Source: Acidovorax sp. HDW3
GTDB taxonomy: Bacteria; Pseudomonadota; Gammaproteobacteria; Burkholderiales; Burkholderiaceae_C
Assembly (NCBI RefSeq): GCF_011303755.1
Contig: NZ_CP049885.1
Location: 2,822,001 to 2,886,000 of the forward strand
Direction of reading: 5' to 3'
DNA length: 64,000 nt
Shown here piece after piece: positions 19,202 to 29,449 of the stretch (position 1 is the stretch's first letter; every line of letters begins with the position of its first letter). The notes beneath the pieces were generated by a model, which made no database searches, was not told where the DNA came from, and saw only the letters and a program-made list of their open reading frames with translations. A program made the position numbers and the translations under genes.

Positions 19202-20325
19202 GCCTGGAACCTTTTCACGCCTCCGAGGCGTTGTCGCTCGGGGTCGAGCTGGAACTGCAGCTGCTCAACACCCACGACTACGACCTGGCGCCCTACGCCG
19301 CCGACATGCTGCGCCTGATGCAGAAAATCCCCCTGCCCGGCAGCGTCGTGCCGGAGATGACGAACAGCATGATCGAAGTCTCCACCGGCATCTGCCACAG
19401 CAGCGCCGAGGTGCTGGCGCAGCTCACGCCGATTCGCGACGCGCTGGTGGCCTGCGCCGACAAGCTCAACATCGCGGTCGCCGGCGGCGGCACCCACCCC
19501 TTCCAGCAGTGGCACGAGCGGCGCATCTACGACAAGCCGCGCTTTCAGGAGCTGTCGCAGCTCTACGGCTACCTGTCCAAGCAGTTCACCATCTTCGGCC
19601 AGCACGTGCACATCGGCTGCCCGAGCGCGGACGAGGCGCTGCTCATGCTGCACCGCATGAGCCGCTTCATTCCGCACTGCATCGCGCTGTCGGCGTCGAG
19701 CCCCTTCGTGCAGGGGCAGGACACGCAGTTCGACTCGGCGCGGCTCAATTCGGTGTTTGCCTTCCCGCTGTCAGGCCGCGCGCCCTGCCTGCTCACCTGG
19801 GACGAATTTGGCCAGTACTTCGAGAAAATGACACGCACCGGCGTCGTCAAGAGCATGAAGGATTTTTACTGGGACATCCGCCCCAAGCCCGAGTTCGGCA
19901 CCATCGAGATCCGCGTCTTCGACACGCCGCTGTCGATCGAGCGCGCCGCCGCCCTGGCCGGCTTCGTGCAGGCGCTGGCAGCCTGGTTCCTGGCCGAGCA
20001 GCCCTTTGTGCCGCAGGAGGACGACTACCTCGTCTACACCTACAACCGTTTCCAGGCCTGCCGTTTCGGGCTCGATGCGGTCTACGTCGATCCCGCCAGC
20101 GGAGCGCACCTGCCGCTGCGCGAGCACCTGCTGCACACCTTGGAGCGCATTGCCGTGCACGGCAGCGCCTACGGCACCCAGGCGGCGCTCGACCACCTGG
20201 CGCGCGAGGTGGCGCAGGGCCAGAACGACGCCCGCTGGCTGCGCCAGCGCCAGCAGCACGAGCAGCAGCTCGCCGAGGTCAGCCGCCAGGCGGCGCTGCG
20301 CTTTCGGGGCCAGGCGGTGGGCTAG
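19198..20325 (+). CDS. ybdK: YbdK-family carboxylate-amine ligase (GCS2-type)
   Basis: This 375-aa member of the glutamate-cysteine ligase 2 family has [11 protein letters not shown] (metal-binding Glu residues), [39 protein letters not shown] and a C-terminal catalytic Arg/Glu region. E. coli YbdK has weak gamma-glutamylcysteine ligase activity; the physiological product is uncertain. The start ATG 19198 overlaps the antiporter stop. Kef antiporters respond to glutathione, so this pairing may be functional rather than accidental (inference). Confidence 0.9.
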   Translation: MSLEPFHASEALSLGVELELQLLNTHDYDLAPYAADMLRLMQKIPLPGSVVPEMTNSMIEVSTGICHSSAEVLAQLTPIRDALVACADKLNIAVAGGGTHPFQQWHERRIYDKPRFQELSQLYGYLSKQFTIFGQHVHIGCPSADEALLMLHRMSRFIPHCIALSASSPFVQGQDTQFDSARLNSVFAFPLSGRAPCLLTWDEFGQYFEKMTRTGVVKSMKDFYWDIRPKPEFGTIEIRVFDTPLSIERAAALAGFVQALAAWFLAEQPFVPQEDDYLVYTYNRFQACRFGLDAVYVDPASGAHLPLREHLLHTLERIAVHGSAYGTQAALDHLAREVAQGQNDARWLRQRQQHEQQLAEVSRQAALRFRGQAVG

Positions 20326-20334
20326 GCGGTGGGG

Positions 20335-20742
20335 CTAATTTTTGCGCTGCACCGCCAGCGCCTGGCCGCCGCTGGCGAGGCCGGAGACGCGGCCATCGGC
20401 GTAGCGCACCAGGTTCACCTTGCTGTCCTTGCAGCCCTGCTGCATGACGGAGAACAGCACCGTCAGGCTGATCTCCTGGCTGCCCACCAGGTCGTAGCGC
20501 ACCGGCACCTCGCGGCTGCTGCAGGGGTCGTCCTTGGGCGCGTTCAGCGTCTTCCAGTAGCCGCCCTTGTCGGTCAAATCCAGGTCGGCCTGCTGCGCCC
20601 CGGCCGAGCCCGTCCAGCCGACGCTCCACTGGCCGACGAACGGGTTCTTGCCCTCGGCCCAGCTGGCGCCGGGCAGGGCGAGCAGGGCCAGGCAGGATGC
20701 GCTGGCCGCTGCGGCGGCAATGCGTGCAAGAGGGATGGCCAT
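20335..20742 (-). CDS. Secreted small protein of unknown function
   Basis: This 135-aa protein has a clear signal peptide (hydrophobic core AAAASASCLALLALPG, cleavage near ASWA-E), so it is probably periplasmic. The mature part of about 106 residues is beta-rich with two cysteines (DDPCSSRE, QQGCKDSK) that could form a disulfide. I do not recognise the family. It is convergent with ybdK (9-bp gap) and divergent from thiL. Confidence 0.6.
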   Translation of the reverse strand: MAIPLARIAAAAASASCLALLALPGASWAEGKNPFVGQWSVGWTGSAGAQQADLDLTDKGGYWKTLNAPKDDPCSSREVPVRYDLVGSQEISLTVLFSVMQQGCKDSKVNLVRYADGRVSGLASGGQALAVQRKN

Positions 20743-20836
20743 ACAACCTCCAGAAAAAACGGTGGCAGAAGGTTTTCAATATCCTGCTTTTGCCGCGCGG
20801 CAACAAGGGGGCGGACGATAGCCTATGCTTGCCGCC

Positions 20837-21823
20837 ATGGGAGAGTTTGACCTGATTGCACGCTATTTCACCCGCCCCGTCCCCACCGGCGGCGCGGTGG
20901 CGCTGGGCGTGGGCGACGATTGCGCGCTGCTCACGCCCCGGCCGGGGATGCAGCTGGCGGTCTCAAGCGACATGCTGGTGGCCGGGCGGCATTTTTTTGC
21001 CGACACCGACCCCGAGGGCCTGGGCCACAAGGCGCTGGCCGTGAACCTGTCGGACCTGGCCGCCTGCGGCGCGCGGCCGCTGGCCTTCACCCTGGCGCTG
21101 GCGCTGCCGGCGCTGGACGCGCCCTGGCTGGCGGCGTTCGCGCGCGGCCTGCTGGCGCTGGCCGACGCCCATGGCTGCACCTTGATGGGCGGCGACACCA
21201 CGCGCGGGCCGCTCAACCTGTGCATCACCGTCTTTGGCGAAGTGCCCGCCGGCCAGGCCCTGCTGCGCAGCGGCGCGGCCGCTGGCGACGACATCTGGGT
21301 CAGCGGCCAGCTCGGCGACGCCCGCCTGGCGCTGCTGGCGCTGCAGGGCGAGATCAAGCTGCCGCCCACGGCCCTGGCCGCCGCGCGCCTGCGCCTGGAG
21401 CGGCCAACGCCGCGCGTGGCCCTGGGGCAGGTGCTGCGCGGCGTCGCCAGCGCCGCGCTGGACGTGAGCGACGGCCTGCTCGGCGACCTCAACCACCTGC
21501 TGCGCGCCAGCGGCGTGGGGGCCGACATCGATCTCACACAAACATCAAAATTGATAGCTGCTCACGCTTTATTTACGGGCGCTAGCGCCTGTTTTGACTC
21601 TGATTTGCGGCAACAATGCACCCTCGCCGGCGGCGACGACTACGAGCTGGTTTTTACCGCCCCGGCAGCGCAGCGCAGCGCCGTGCTGCAGGCGGGCGCC
21701 GACTGCGGCGTGGCCGTCACCCGCATTGGCACCACCAGCGCCCAGCCCGGCCTGCGCCTGTGGGATGCGCAGGGCCAGCTGCAGCCGCTGCGCCACGCCT
21801 CGTTTGACCATTTCGCCCCATGA
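20837..21823 (+). CDS. thiL: Thiamine-monophosphate kinase
   Basis: This 328-aa enzyme phosphorylates thiamine phosphate to thiamine diphosphate, the last step of cofactor synthesis. Seen are MGEFDLIARYF at the start (as in E. coli ThiL), GVGDDCALL, SSDMLVAGRHF, KALAVNLSDLAACGA, MGGDTTRGPL, ALDVSDGLLGDL and AGGDDYELVFTA. ATG 20837 was preferred over 20825 by this conservation. A palindromic repeat copy replaces the variable segment between GADIDLTQ and AGGDDYEL, read as IAAHALFTGASACF (residues 240-253). It is coupled to pgpA by ATGA. Confidence 0.94.
   Translation: MGEFDLIARYFTRPVPTGGAVALGVGDDCALLTPRPGMQLAVSSDMLVAGRHFFADTDPEGLGHKALAVNLSDLAACGARPLAFTLALALPALDAPWLAAFARGLLALADAHGCTLMGGDTTRGPLNLCITVFGEVPAGQALLRSGAAAGDDIWVSGQLGDARLALLALQGEIKLPPTALAAARLRLERPTPRVALGQVLRGVASAALDVSDGLLGDLNHLLRASGVGADIDLTQTSKLIAAHALFTGASACFDSDLRQQCTLAGGDDYELVFTAPAAQRSAVLQAGADCGVAVTRIGTTSAQPGLRLWDAQGQLQPLRHASFDHFAP
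21541..21600 (+). repeat. Palindromic repeat, copy 4 (inside thiL)
   Basis: The core ATAGCTGCTCACGCTT is at 21554-21569, with second half GGGCGCTAGCGCC (21577-21589) then TGTTTTGA. It is read in frame as IAAHALFTGASACF. Confidence 0.78.
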
Positions 21824-22356
21824 CACTGCCTGCATCGCCCCCACCCGGGGCCGCCCCCCGACGCGCCGACCGCGCCTTTCTTTTCTCCCACCCGGCGCAC
21901 CTCATCGCCCTGGGCTTTGGCAGCGGCCTGGCGCCCAAGGCGCCGGGCACTTTTGGCACGCTCTGGGGCTGGGCCAGTTTTTTGCTGCTGCAAGAGCTGC
22001 TCTGGCCTGCGGGCATCGGCCTGCTGCTGCTGGCATCGACCGCCATCGGCTGGTGGGCCTGCACGCTCACAGCGCGCCACCTGGGCGTATCCGACCCGGG
22101 CTGCGTCGTCTGGGACGAGGTCGTCGCCTTCTGGCTGGTGCTGTGGCTGGCCATGCCCATGGGCTGGTGGGCTCAGCTGGCGGCCTTTGCCCTGTTTCGC
22201 TTCTTCGACGCCGCCAAGCCCGGCCCGGTGCGCTGGGCCGACCAGTCCTTCAAGGGCTTTGGCTGGCGCGGCGGCTGGGGCATTTTGTTTGACGACTTCG
22301 TCGCCGCCTTCTGCACCCTGCTGGTGCTGGCGCTGTGGCGTTTTTGGGTGGCATGA
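21820..22356 (+). CDS. pgpA: Phosphatidylglycerophosphatase A
   Basis: This 178-aa inner-membrane enzyme dephosphorylates phosphatidylglycerophosphate to phosphatidylglycerol. Conserved elements are ALGFGSGLAPKAPGTFGTLWGW near the N-terminus (cited as ALGFGSGLAPKAPGTFG), VWDEVVAFWL and FRFFDAAKPGPVRWADQ. Several hydrophobic helices lie between them. It overlaps thiL upstream and pncC downstream by ATGA, giving a three-gene coupled unit. Confidence 0.92.
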   Translation: MTLPASPPPGAAPRRADRAFLFSHPAHLIALGFGSGLAPKAPGTFGTLWGWASFLLLQELLWPAGIGLLLLASTAIGWWACTLTARHLGVSDPGCVVWDEVVAFWLVLWLAMPMGWWAQLAAFALFRFFDAAKPGPVRWADQSFKGFGWRGGWGILFDDFVAAFCTLLVLALWRFWVA

Positions 22357-22874
22357 TGCTCTCTTTTCAGGAGCTACTCACGCTGGATGGACAAGCGCTA
22401 GAGGCCGTTTTGGCTGATATTTCCAGCACCTTGCAGGCACGCGGCTGGATGCTGGCGAGCGCCGAGAGCTGCACCGGCGGCCTGATCGCCGCCGCCTGCA
22501 CCGAGCTGGCGGGATCGAGCCTGTGGTTCGAGCGTGGCTTCGTCAGCTACGCCAACGCCGCCAAGAGCGAGCTGCTGGGCGTGCCGCCGGCGCTCATCGC
22601 CGCCGAGGGCGCCGTCAGCGAGGCCGTGGCGCGCGCCATGGCCGAGGGCGCGCTGGCGCATTCGCCGGCCCAGGTCAGCCTGGCGGTGACGGGCATTGCC
22701 GGCCCCGGCGGCGCCACGCCGGACAAGCCCGTGGGCCTGGTGTGGTTCGCCTGGTGCGTGGCCGGGCGCACGCACAGCGAAAGCCGCCAGTTCAGCGGCA
22801 GCCGCGCCCAGGTGCGGGCGCAGACGCTGGGGCACAGCCTGCAGCGCCTGCACGCGCTATTGCAGGCGGCTTAA
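22353..22874 (+). CDS. pncC: Nicotinamide-nucleotide amidohydrolase (CinA C-terminal domain)
   Basis: This 173-aa stand-alone CinA_C/PncC protein deamidates NMN to NaMN for NAD recycling. Motifs are SAESCTGGLIAAACTELAGS (substrate Ser/Thr), FVSYANAAKSELLGV, GAVSEAVARAMAEGAL and AVTGIAGPGGATPDKPVG. The N-terminal MoCF-like half of full CinA is absent, as usual for this form. The first 21 residues (ELLTLDGQALEAVLA) are encoded by a diverged palindromic repeat copy. ATG 22353 overlaps the pgpA stop. Confidence 0.9.
   Translation: MMLSFQELLTLDGQALEAVLADISSTLQARGWMLASAESCTGGLIAAACTELAGSSLWFERGFVSYANAAKSELLGVPPALIAAEGAVSEAVARAMAEGALAHSPAQVSLAVTGIAGPGGATPDKPVGLVWFAWCVAGRTHSESRQFSGSRAQVRAQTLGHSLQRLHALLQAA
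22369..22416 (+). repeat. Palindromic repeat, copy 5 (5' end of pncC, diverged)
   Basis: GAGCTACTCACGCT (22371-22384), then ACAAGCGCTAGAGGCC and GTTTTGGCT, aligns with copy 10 (ATAGCTACTCACGCTT, GCAAGCGCTGCAGCC, ATTTTTGCT). The in-frame TAG expected in this reading frame is changed to GAG. Confidence 0.6.
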
Positions 22875-22877
22875 TTT

Positions 22878-24624
<1,747 letters not shown>

Positions 24625-24688
24625 GGCGAAAGGGGTACTGAAGGCAATGGGCGCGAGTCTATGCCATGCGGCTATCCTTATGCCCCCC

Positions 24689-25561
24689 ATGAAAAACCCC
24701 TGTGAAACCGTGATGACTCCTCCATCCATCGCCGCCCAGGTGCACCAAGACGTTGCGCGGGCCCTGCAAGAAGACCTGGGCAGCGGCGACCTGACCGCCG
24801 CCCTGGTGCCCGCCGCGCGCCGCGCCAAGGCGCGCATCCTGGCGCGCGAAGCCGCCGTGATCTGCGGCGCCCCCTGGGCCGAGGCGGCGCTGCGCGCGCT
24901 CGACCCCGCCGTGCAACTGACCTGGCATGTGGCCGAGGGCCAGCGCTGCGCTGCCGACCAGGTGGTGCTGGAGATCGAGGGCGAGGCGCGCGCCCTGCTC
25001 TCGGCCGAGCGCACGGCGCTGAATTTTTTGCAGCTTTTGTCCGCCGTGGCGACCAAGACGGCCACCTACGTGGAGGCGGTCAAGGGCACGCGCGCGGCCA
25101 TCGTCGATACGCGCAAGACCATCCCCGGCCTGCGCCTGGCGCAAAAGTACGCCGTGGGCGTGGGCGGCGGCGTGAACCACCGCATTGGCCTGTTTGACGC
25201 CGTGCTCATCAAGGAAAACCACATCGCCGCCGCCGGTGGCGTGGCCGCCGTGCTGCGCGCCACCGAGGCCGTGGCGGCGCAGGCAGCGTTCATCGAGATC
25301 GAGGTCGAAACCCTGGCGCAGCTGCGCGAGGCGCTGGACGCCGGCGCCAAGATGGTGCTGCTCGACAACATGCCCCTGCCGACGCTGCGCGAGGCGGTGC
25401 AGCTCAACGCCGGGCGTGCCATTTTGGAAATTTCCGGCGGCGTGACGCTCGACGGCCTGCGCGCCCTGGCCGAAACCGGGGTCGATCGCATCTCGATCGG
25501 CGGCCTTACCAAGGACGTGAAGGCGACCGACTTCTCCATGCGCATCCAGGAGCTGGCATGA
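24689..25561 (+). CDS. nadC: Nicotinate-nucleotide pyrophosphorylase (carboxylating)
   Basis: This enzyme, about 290 aa, converts quinolinate and PRPP to NaMN. Visible are [97 protein letters not shown] and RISIGGLTK. The exact start is uncertain: ATG 24680, 24689 or 24713 are in frame, and none has a good Shine-Dalgarno. nadA follows with an ATGA overlap. Confidence 0.93.
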   Translation: MKNPCETVMTPPSIAAQVHQDVARALQEDLGSGDLTAALVPAARRAKARILAREAAVICGAPWAEAALRALDPAVQLTWHVAEGQRCAADQVVLEIEGEARALLSAERTALNFLQLLSAVATKTATYVEAVKGTRAAIVDTRKTIPGLRLAQKYAVGVGGGVNHRIGLFDAVLIKENHIAAAGGVAAVLRATEAVAAQAAFIEIEVETLAQLREALDAGAKMVLLDNMPLPTLREAVQLNAGRAILEISGGVTLDGLRALAETGVDRISIGGLTKDVKATDFSMRIQELA

Positions 25562-26673
25562 ACACCGTCGCCATCAAGCAAGTCGAGTACGAGCAGCCCG
25601 AGGCCGGCGCCGTCTGCTCTACCCGCCACGCCTGGGCACGCGTGCCGCCCGAGCCCTCGCCCAGCGAGCGCGCGCAGCTCAAAGACAAAATCCGCCGCCT
25701 GCTCAAAGAGAAAAACGCCGTCATGGTGTCGCACTACTACGTGCACCCCGATCTGCAGGATTTGGCCGAGGAAACCGGCGGCATCGTCAGCGATTCGCTG
25801 GAGATGGCGCGCTTTGGCCGCGACCATGCGGCGCAAACGCTGGTGGTCAGCGGCGTGAAGTTCATGGGCGAGACGGCCAAAATTTTGAGCCCGGAAAAAA
25901 CCGTGCTCATGCCCGACCTGGACGCGACCTGCTCGCTCGATTTGGGCTGCCCCGCACCCGAGTTCAGCGCCTTTTGCGACGCGCACCCCGATCGCACCGT
26001 GGTGGTCTATGCCAACACCAGCGCCGCCGTGAAGGCGCGTGCCGACTGGCTGGTGACGTCGAGCTGCGCGCTCGACATCGTGCGCGCCCTCAAAGACGCA
26101 GGGCAAAAAATCCTCTGGGCGCCCGACCGCCACCTGGGCAGCTACATCCAGCAGCAAACCGGCGCCGACATGGTGTTCTGGAGTGGCGCCTGCATCGTGC
26201 ACGACGAGTTCAAGGCGTTTGAGCTCGAAGACTTGAAGCGCGCACACCCCCAGGCCAAGGTGCTGGTGCATCCGGAGAGCCCCGCCGAGGTCATCGCCCT
26301 GGCCGACGCCGTGGGCTCGACCAGCGCCATCCTGAAGGCCGCGCGCGAGCTCGATGCGCGCGAGTTCATCGTCGCCACCGACAACGGCATGATGCACAAG
26401 CTGCGCCAGCTCAACCCCGGCAAGGTGTTCTACGAAGCGCCCACCGCCGGCAACAGCGCCACCTGCAAGAGCTGCGCGCACTGCCCCTGGATGGCGATGA
26501 ACGGCCTGGCCGACGTGGCGCGGGTGCTGGAGACGGGCGCCAACGCCATCGACGTCGATGCCGCCCTGATCCCACGCGCACGCCAGCCCATTGACCGCAT
26601 GTTGGCCTTTACCGCTGCGCTCAAGAGCGGGCAGGCCCCGGGCAGCCTGGTGGCGCACCTGGGCGCGGCCTGA
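25558..26673 (+). CDS. nadA: Quinolinate synthase A
   Basis: This 371-aa [4Fe-4S] enzyme condenses iminoaspartate with dihydroxyacetone phosphate to quinolinate. Three cluster cysteines are recognisable, in [18 protein letters not shown] and [13 protein letters not shown]. Other conserved parts are [40 protein letters not shown] and PDRHLGSYI. Length fits the long NadA subclass. It is coupled to nadC, but no nadB is present in the window. Confidence 0.95.
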   Translation: MNTVAIKQVEYEQPEAGAVCSTRHAWARVPPEPSPSERAQLKDKIRRLLKEKNAVMVSHYYVHPDLQDLAEETGGIVSDSLEMARFGRDHAAQTLVVSGVKFMGETAKILSPEKTVLMPDLDATCSLDLGCPAPEFSAFCDAHPDRTVVVYANTSAAVKARADWLVTSSCALDIVRALKDAGQKILWAPDRHLGSYIQQQTGADMVFWSGACIVHDEFKAFELEDLKRAHPQAKVLVHPESPAEVIALADAVGSTSAILKAARELDAREFIVATDNGMMHKLRQLNPGKVFYEAPTAGNSATCKSCAHCPWMAMNGLADVARVLETGANAIDVDAALIPRARQPIDRMLAFTAALKSGQAPGSLVAHLGAA

Positions 26674-26691
26674 AACCCAGGGGCCATGCCC

Positions 26692-26712
26692 GGCCCGGGA
26701 TAATCCCGGGCC
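26692..26712. promoter_or_regulatory. Perfect hairpin abutting the L,D-transpeptidase start
   Basis: Arms GGCCCGGGA (26692-26700) and TCCCGGGCC (26704-26712) flank TAA, ending 3 nt before ATG 26716. The centre reads GATAAT, a -10-like hexamer. No U-tract follows, so it is not a standard terminator. It may be a promoter palindrome or an initiation-blocking hairpin. Confidence 0.45.
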
Positions 26713-26715
26713 ATC

Positions 26716-27744
26716 ATGCATCGGCCCCTTCGCTTTCTTCCCCTTGCCACCGCCTTGCTGGCCGCCCTGGCCGGCCCCGCCCATGCCGGCCAGCCCCTGC
26801 GCCTGAGCACTGAACTGGCGCCCGCCACGCGCCCCTTCAGCGCCCCCGCGCCCTTGGCGCAGGCGCTGCGCCACAAAATGCAGGCGCCGTTGGTGCGCGA
26901 GCTGCAAATTCGCCTGCGCCACGCCAAATACCTGGCGCAGTACGACGCCCACGAGCGCTTCGATGGCCGTACGCGCGAAGCGCTGCGCAAGTTCCAGAAA
27001 GACCAGGAGCTGCCCGTGACCGGCGTGCTCGACCAGGGCAGCTGGAACGCGCTGCGCGCCGTCTCGCACGAGCCCACGGCGGCAGAGCTCACCAACACCG
27101 ACGTCGGCCCCTGGTTCGTCAACCCGGGGCAGCTCGGTTATGTGCTCGAACTGCAGCACCGCCTGCGCCAGACAGGGCACTACACAGGCGCGCTCGACGG
27201 CGCCCTGAGCCCGGCCACGCGCACCGCCATTGCCGCGTTTCGCACCAGCGTTGGCCTGCCGGCGAGCTCCGTCATGGACGAGCGCACCTGGGCGCGCTTG
27301 CTGCCGCGCTCGCGCAGCCCGCGCTACGCGCAGCTGTTCAACGCCCCGCCCGAGAGCGACGAGACGCAGATCCTGGACCCGCGCTGCGAGCAAGGCAAGG
27401 TGGTGTGCATCTCGCGGGCGCAGAAAAAAATGTCGCTGGTGGTCGATGGGCGCATTCTGTTCACCCGCGCCGCACGCTTTGCCCGCCCCGGCTGGGAAAG
27501 CCCCGAGGGCGCATACCGCATCTGGTACATGAACCGGGACACCATCTCCACCATCTTTGGCGAGCGCACGCCCATGCCCTACGCCATCTTCTACGACGGC
27601 AACGTTGCCATCCATTTTTCTGACGATTTCGACCAGATCGGCTACGAAGGCGGCTCGCACGGCTGCAGCCAGCTGCGCGACTACCAGGTGGCCCACTGGC
27701 TGTACGAGCAGGTGAAGGTGGGCGACAAGGTGGTGGTCTATTAA
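26716..27744 (+). CDS. Periplasmic L,D-transpeptidase (YkuD) with two peptidoglycan-binding domains
   Basis: This 342-aa secreted protein has a signal peptide cleaved near AHAG (about residue 25). Two peptidoglycan-binding type-1 repeats follow: VRELQIRLRHAKYLAQY...RTREALRKFQKD, and LELQHRLRQTGHYTG...ATRTAIAAFRTS. The C-terminal YkuD domain has the catalytic signature IHFSDDFDQIGYEGGSHGC (His and Cys in SHGCSQLR). It would cross-link peptidoglycan stems or attach proteins in the periplasm. It lies between nadA and hemE as an apparently single gene with the hairpin at 26692-26712 in front. Confidence 0.88.
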   Translation: MHRPLRFLPLATALLAALAGPAHAGQPLRLSTELAPATRPFSAPAPLAQALRHKMQAPLVRELQIRLRHAKYLAQYDAHERFDGRTREALRKFQKDQELPVTGVLDQGSWNALRAVSHEPTAAELTNTDVGPWFVNPGQLGYVLELQHRLRQTGHYTGALDGALSPATRTAIAAFRTSVGLPASSVMDERTWARLLPRSRSPRYAQLFNAPPESDETQILDPRCEQGKVVCISRAQKKMSLVVDGRILFTRAARFARPGWESPEGAYRIWYMNRDTISTIFGERTPMPYAIFYDGNVAIHFSDDFDQIGYEGGSHGCSQLRDYQVAHWLYEQVKVGDKVVVY

Positions 27745-27774
27745 GGCTGCAATGGGGGCTGCGACAATCCGCGC

Positions 27775-28893
27775 ATGACTACCTCCTTCGCCCCCCTGCA
27801 AAACGACACCTTTTTGCGTGCCTGCCGCCGCCAGGCCACCGACTACACCCCGCTGTGGCTCATGCGCCAAGCCGGGCGCTACCTGCCCGAGTACAAGGCC
27901 ACGCGCGCGCGCGCCGGCAGCTTCATGGGGCTGGCAACCAACGTCGATTACGCCACCGAAGTCACGCTCCAGCCGCTCGACCGCTTCCCGCTCGACGCCG
28001 CCATTTTGTTCAGCGACATCCTCACCGTGCCCGACGCCATGGGCCTGGGCCTGTCGTTCGCCCAGGGTGAGGGCCCGCGCTTTGCCCAGGTGGTGCGCGA
28101 TGAGGCCGCCGTCAACGCCCTGGCCGTGCCCGACATGGACAAGCTGCGCTACGTGTTCGACGCCGTCACCAGCATCCGCAAGGCTTTGAATGGCCGCGTG
28201 CCGCTGATTGGTTTCTCGGGCAGCCCCTGGACGCTGGCCTGCTACATGGTCGAAGGCGGCGGCAGCGACGACTACCGCCTGGTCAAGAGCCTGATGTACA
28301 GCCGCCCCGATTTGATGCACCGCATCCTGGCCGTGAACGCCGACGCCGTGGCGCAGTACCTGAACGCGCAAATCGACGCCGGCGCGCAGGCGGTGATGGT
28401 TTTTGACAGCTGGGGCGGCGTGCTCGCCGACGGCATGTTCCAGCAGTTCAGCCTGGAATACACGCGCCGCGTGCTGGCGCAATTGAAGCGCACCGGCGTC
28501 GATGGCCAGGACGTGCCGCGCATCGTCTTCACCAAGGGCGGCGGCATCTGGCTGCAGGACATGGGGCAGCTCGACTGCGAGGTGCTGGGGCTCGATTGGA
28601 CGGCCAACCTCGGCCAGGCGCGCGCCATCGTCGGCGGCAGCGTGGGCGGCCCGGGCAAGGCGCTGCAGGGCAATATCGACCCCAACGTGCTCTTTGCCCC
28701 GCCCGAGATGGTGGCCGCGCAGGCGCGCGCCGTGCTCGACAGCTTTGGCAAGCCGCACACCGACCGCACCACCTGCGGGCCGACGCACATTTTCAACCTC
28801 GGCCACGGCATCAGCCAATACACGCCGCCCGAGCATGTGGCGGCGCTGGTCGAAGCCGTGCACAGCCATTCGCGCGCCCTGCGCCAAGGCTGA
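27775..28893 (+). CDS. hemE: Uroporphyrinogen decarboxylase
   Basis: This 372-aa enzyme decarboxylates uroporphyrinogen III to coproporphyrinogen III in haem synthesis. It has the family signatures [32 protein letters not shown] (Asp), [19 protein letters not shown] and FNLGHGI near the C-terminus. Length is standard. No Shine-Dalgarno is obvious; GACAAT stands 6 nt before ATG 27775. Confidence 0.96.
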   Translation: MTTSFAPLQNDTFLRACRRQATDYTPLWLMRQAGRYLPEYKATRARAGSFMGLATNVDYATEVTLQPLDRFPLDAAILFSDILTVPDAMGLGLSFAQGEGPRFAQVVRDEAAVNALAVPDMDKLRYVFDAVTSIRKALNGRVPLIGFSGSPWTLACYMVEGGGSDDYRLVKSLMYSRPDLMHRILAVNADAVAQYLNAQIDAGAQAVMVFDSWGGVLADGMFQQFSLEYTRRVLAQLKRTGVDGQDVPRIVFTKGGGIWLQDMGQLDCEVLGLDWTANLGQARAIVGGSVGGPGKALQGNIDPNVLFAPPEMVAAQARAVLDSFGKPHTDRTTCGPTHIFNLGHGISQYTPPEHVAALVEAVHSHSRALRQG

Positions 28894-28896
28894 TCC

Positions 28897-28926
28897 AGCG
28901 CAAACTCTGCGCTAAGTGCTTGATTT
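28897..28926 (+). terminator. Weak terminator-like hairpin after hemE
   Basis: AGCGCA (28897-28902) and TGCGCT (28908-28913) form a 6-bp stem with AACTC loop, followed at some distance by TGATTTTT. The spacing to the T-run is long, so termination is uncertain. Confidence 0.3.
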
Positions 28927-29023
28927 TTCGTCCCGCCCCAGCCCCTGCCCGTTTTGCGGGCAATCTGGCCAAAGCCGCGCCAGACAAGGGCTGCGCGGCG
29001 GTTGCACAGGCATATCAACAAAG

Positions 29024-29449
29024 TTATCCACAGATTTTGGGGGCAGCGGTGGAAAACACCAAAAATCAAGTACTTGGCGCGCAATGCCAAAGCGGCGCCC
29101 CTGCTTTCAAGGGAAAACCCTAGCATATTCCAGACGCCACAAAACCTTGACGGGGGCCAGAAAATGCAGTTATGCACAAAAACCATAGCCCCATACACCC
29201 CCTCTAGGTACTGGCCGCAACCCCGGCACAACGACACAAGCCATTGATTTATAAAGACAAATAGGATTTTTCAGGCACCCGCCGCCGCCTTTGTTGACAG
29301 CTTGTACCGCCTTGCCGACAAATTCCCCACAAAGTTATCCACAAAAACACCCCGCCGCCCCACTGCGTCCAGCCCTGGCGCACGGTTTCGGGCCTGAGCA
29401 GCCCCGCTGGGCGCCGTTTTTGCCCCTCCCTCCCCCATGTTTATCCACA
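29024..29449 (+). promoter_or_regulatory. Cluster of four DnaA boxes in the hemE-priA gap
   Basis: Four exact matches to TTATNCACA lie on the same strand: TTATCCACA 29024-29032, TTATGCACA 29170-29178, TTATCCACA 29335-29343 and TTATCCACA 29441-29449. The last covers codons 2-5 of priA. Between boxes two and three is an A/T-rich run (GATTTATAAAGACAAATAGG, near 29246-29265). The 543-bp gap (28894-29436) holds no convincing gene. It may be a DnaA-responsive control region of priA, a DnaA-titrating site, or an origin-like element; dnaA and dnaN are not nearby. Confidence 0.65.

Noticed and set aside
17959..20325. Single long plus-strand frame spanning the antiporter and ybdK
   Set aside because: Only its second half (ybdK) is real; the first half is an alternative frame of the antiporter gene, which has clear membrane segments in its own frame.
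26692..26712. Terminator of nadA
   Set aside because: The stem is perfect but has no T-tract and lies only 3 nt before the next start codon.
25066..28887. Open frame of over 1270 codons on the minus strand opposite nadC, nadA, the L,D-transpeptidase and hemE
   Set aside because: It spans four well-supported genes on the other strand and contains no recognisable domain; it is a codon-bias artefact.
28916..29188. Small genes in the hemE-priA gap
   Set aside because: Overlapping frames have no ribosome site and implausible composition, and cover the DnaA boxes.
28894..29436. Chromosomal replication origin
   Set aside because: Four DnaA boxes are suggestive, but dnaA, dnaN, gyrB, rpmH or parAB are not adjacent, and no skew could be computed. 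It is kept only as a regulatory cluster.
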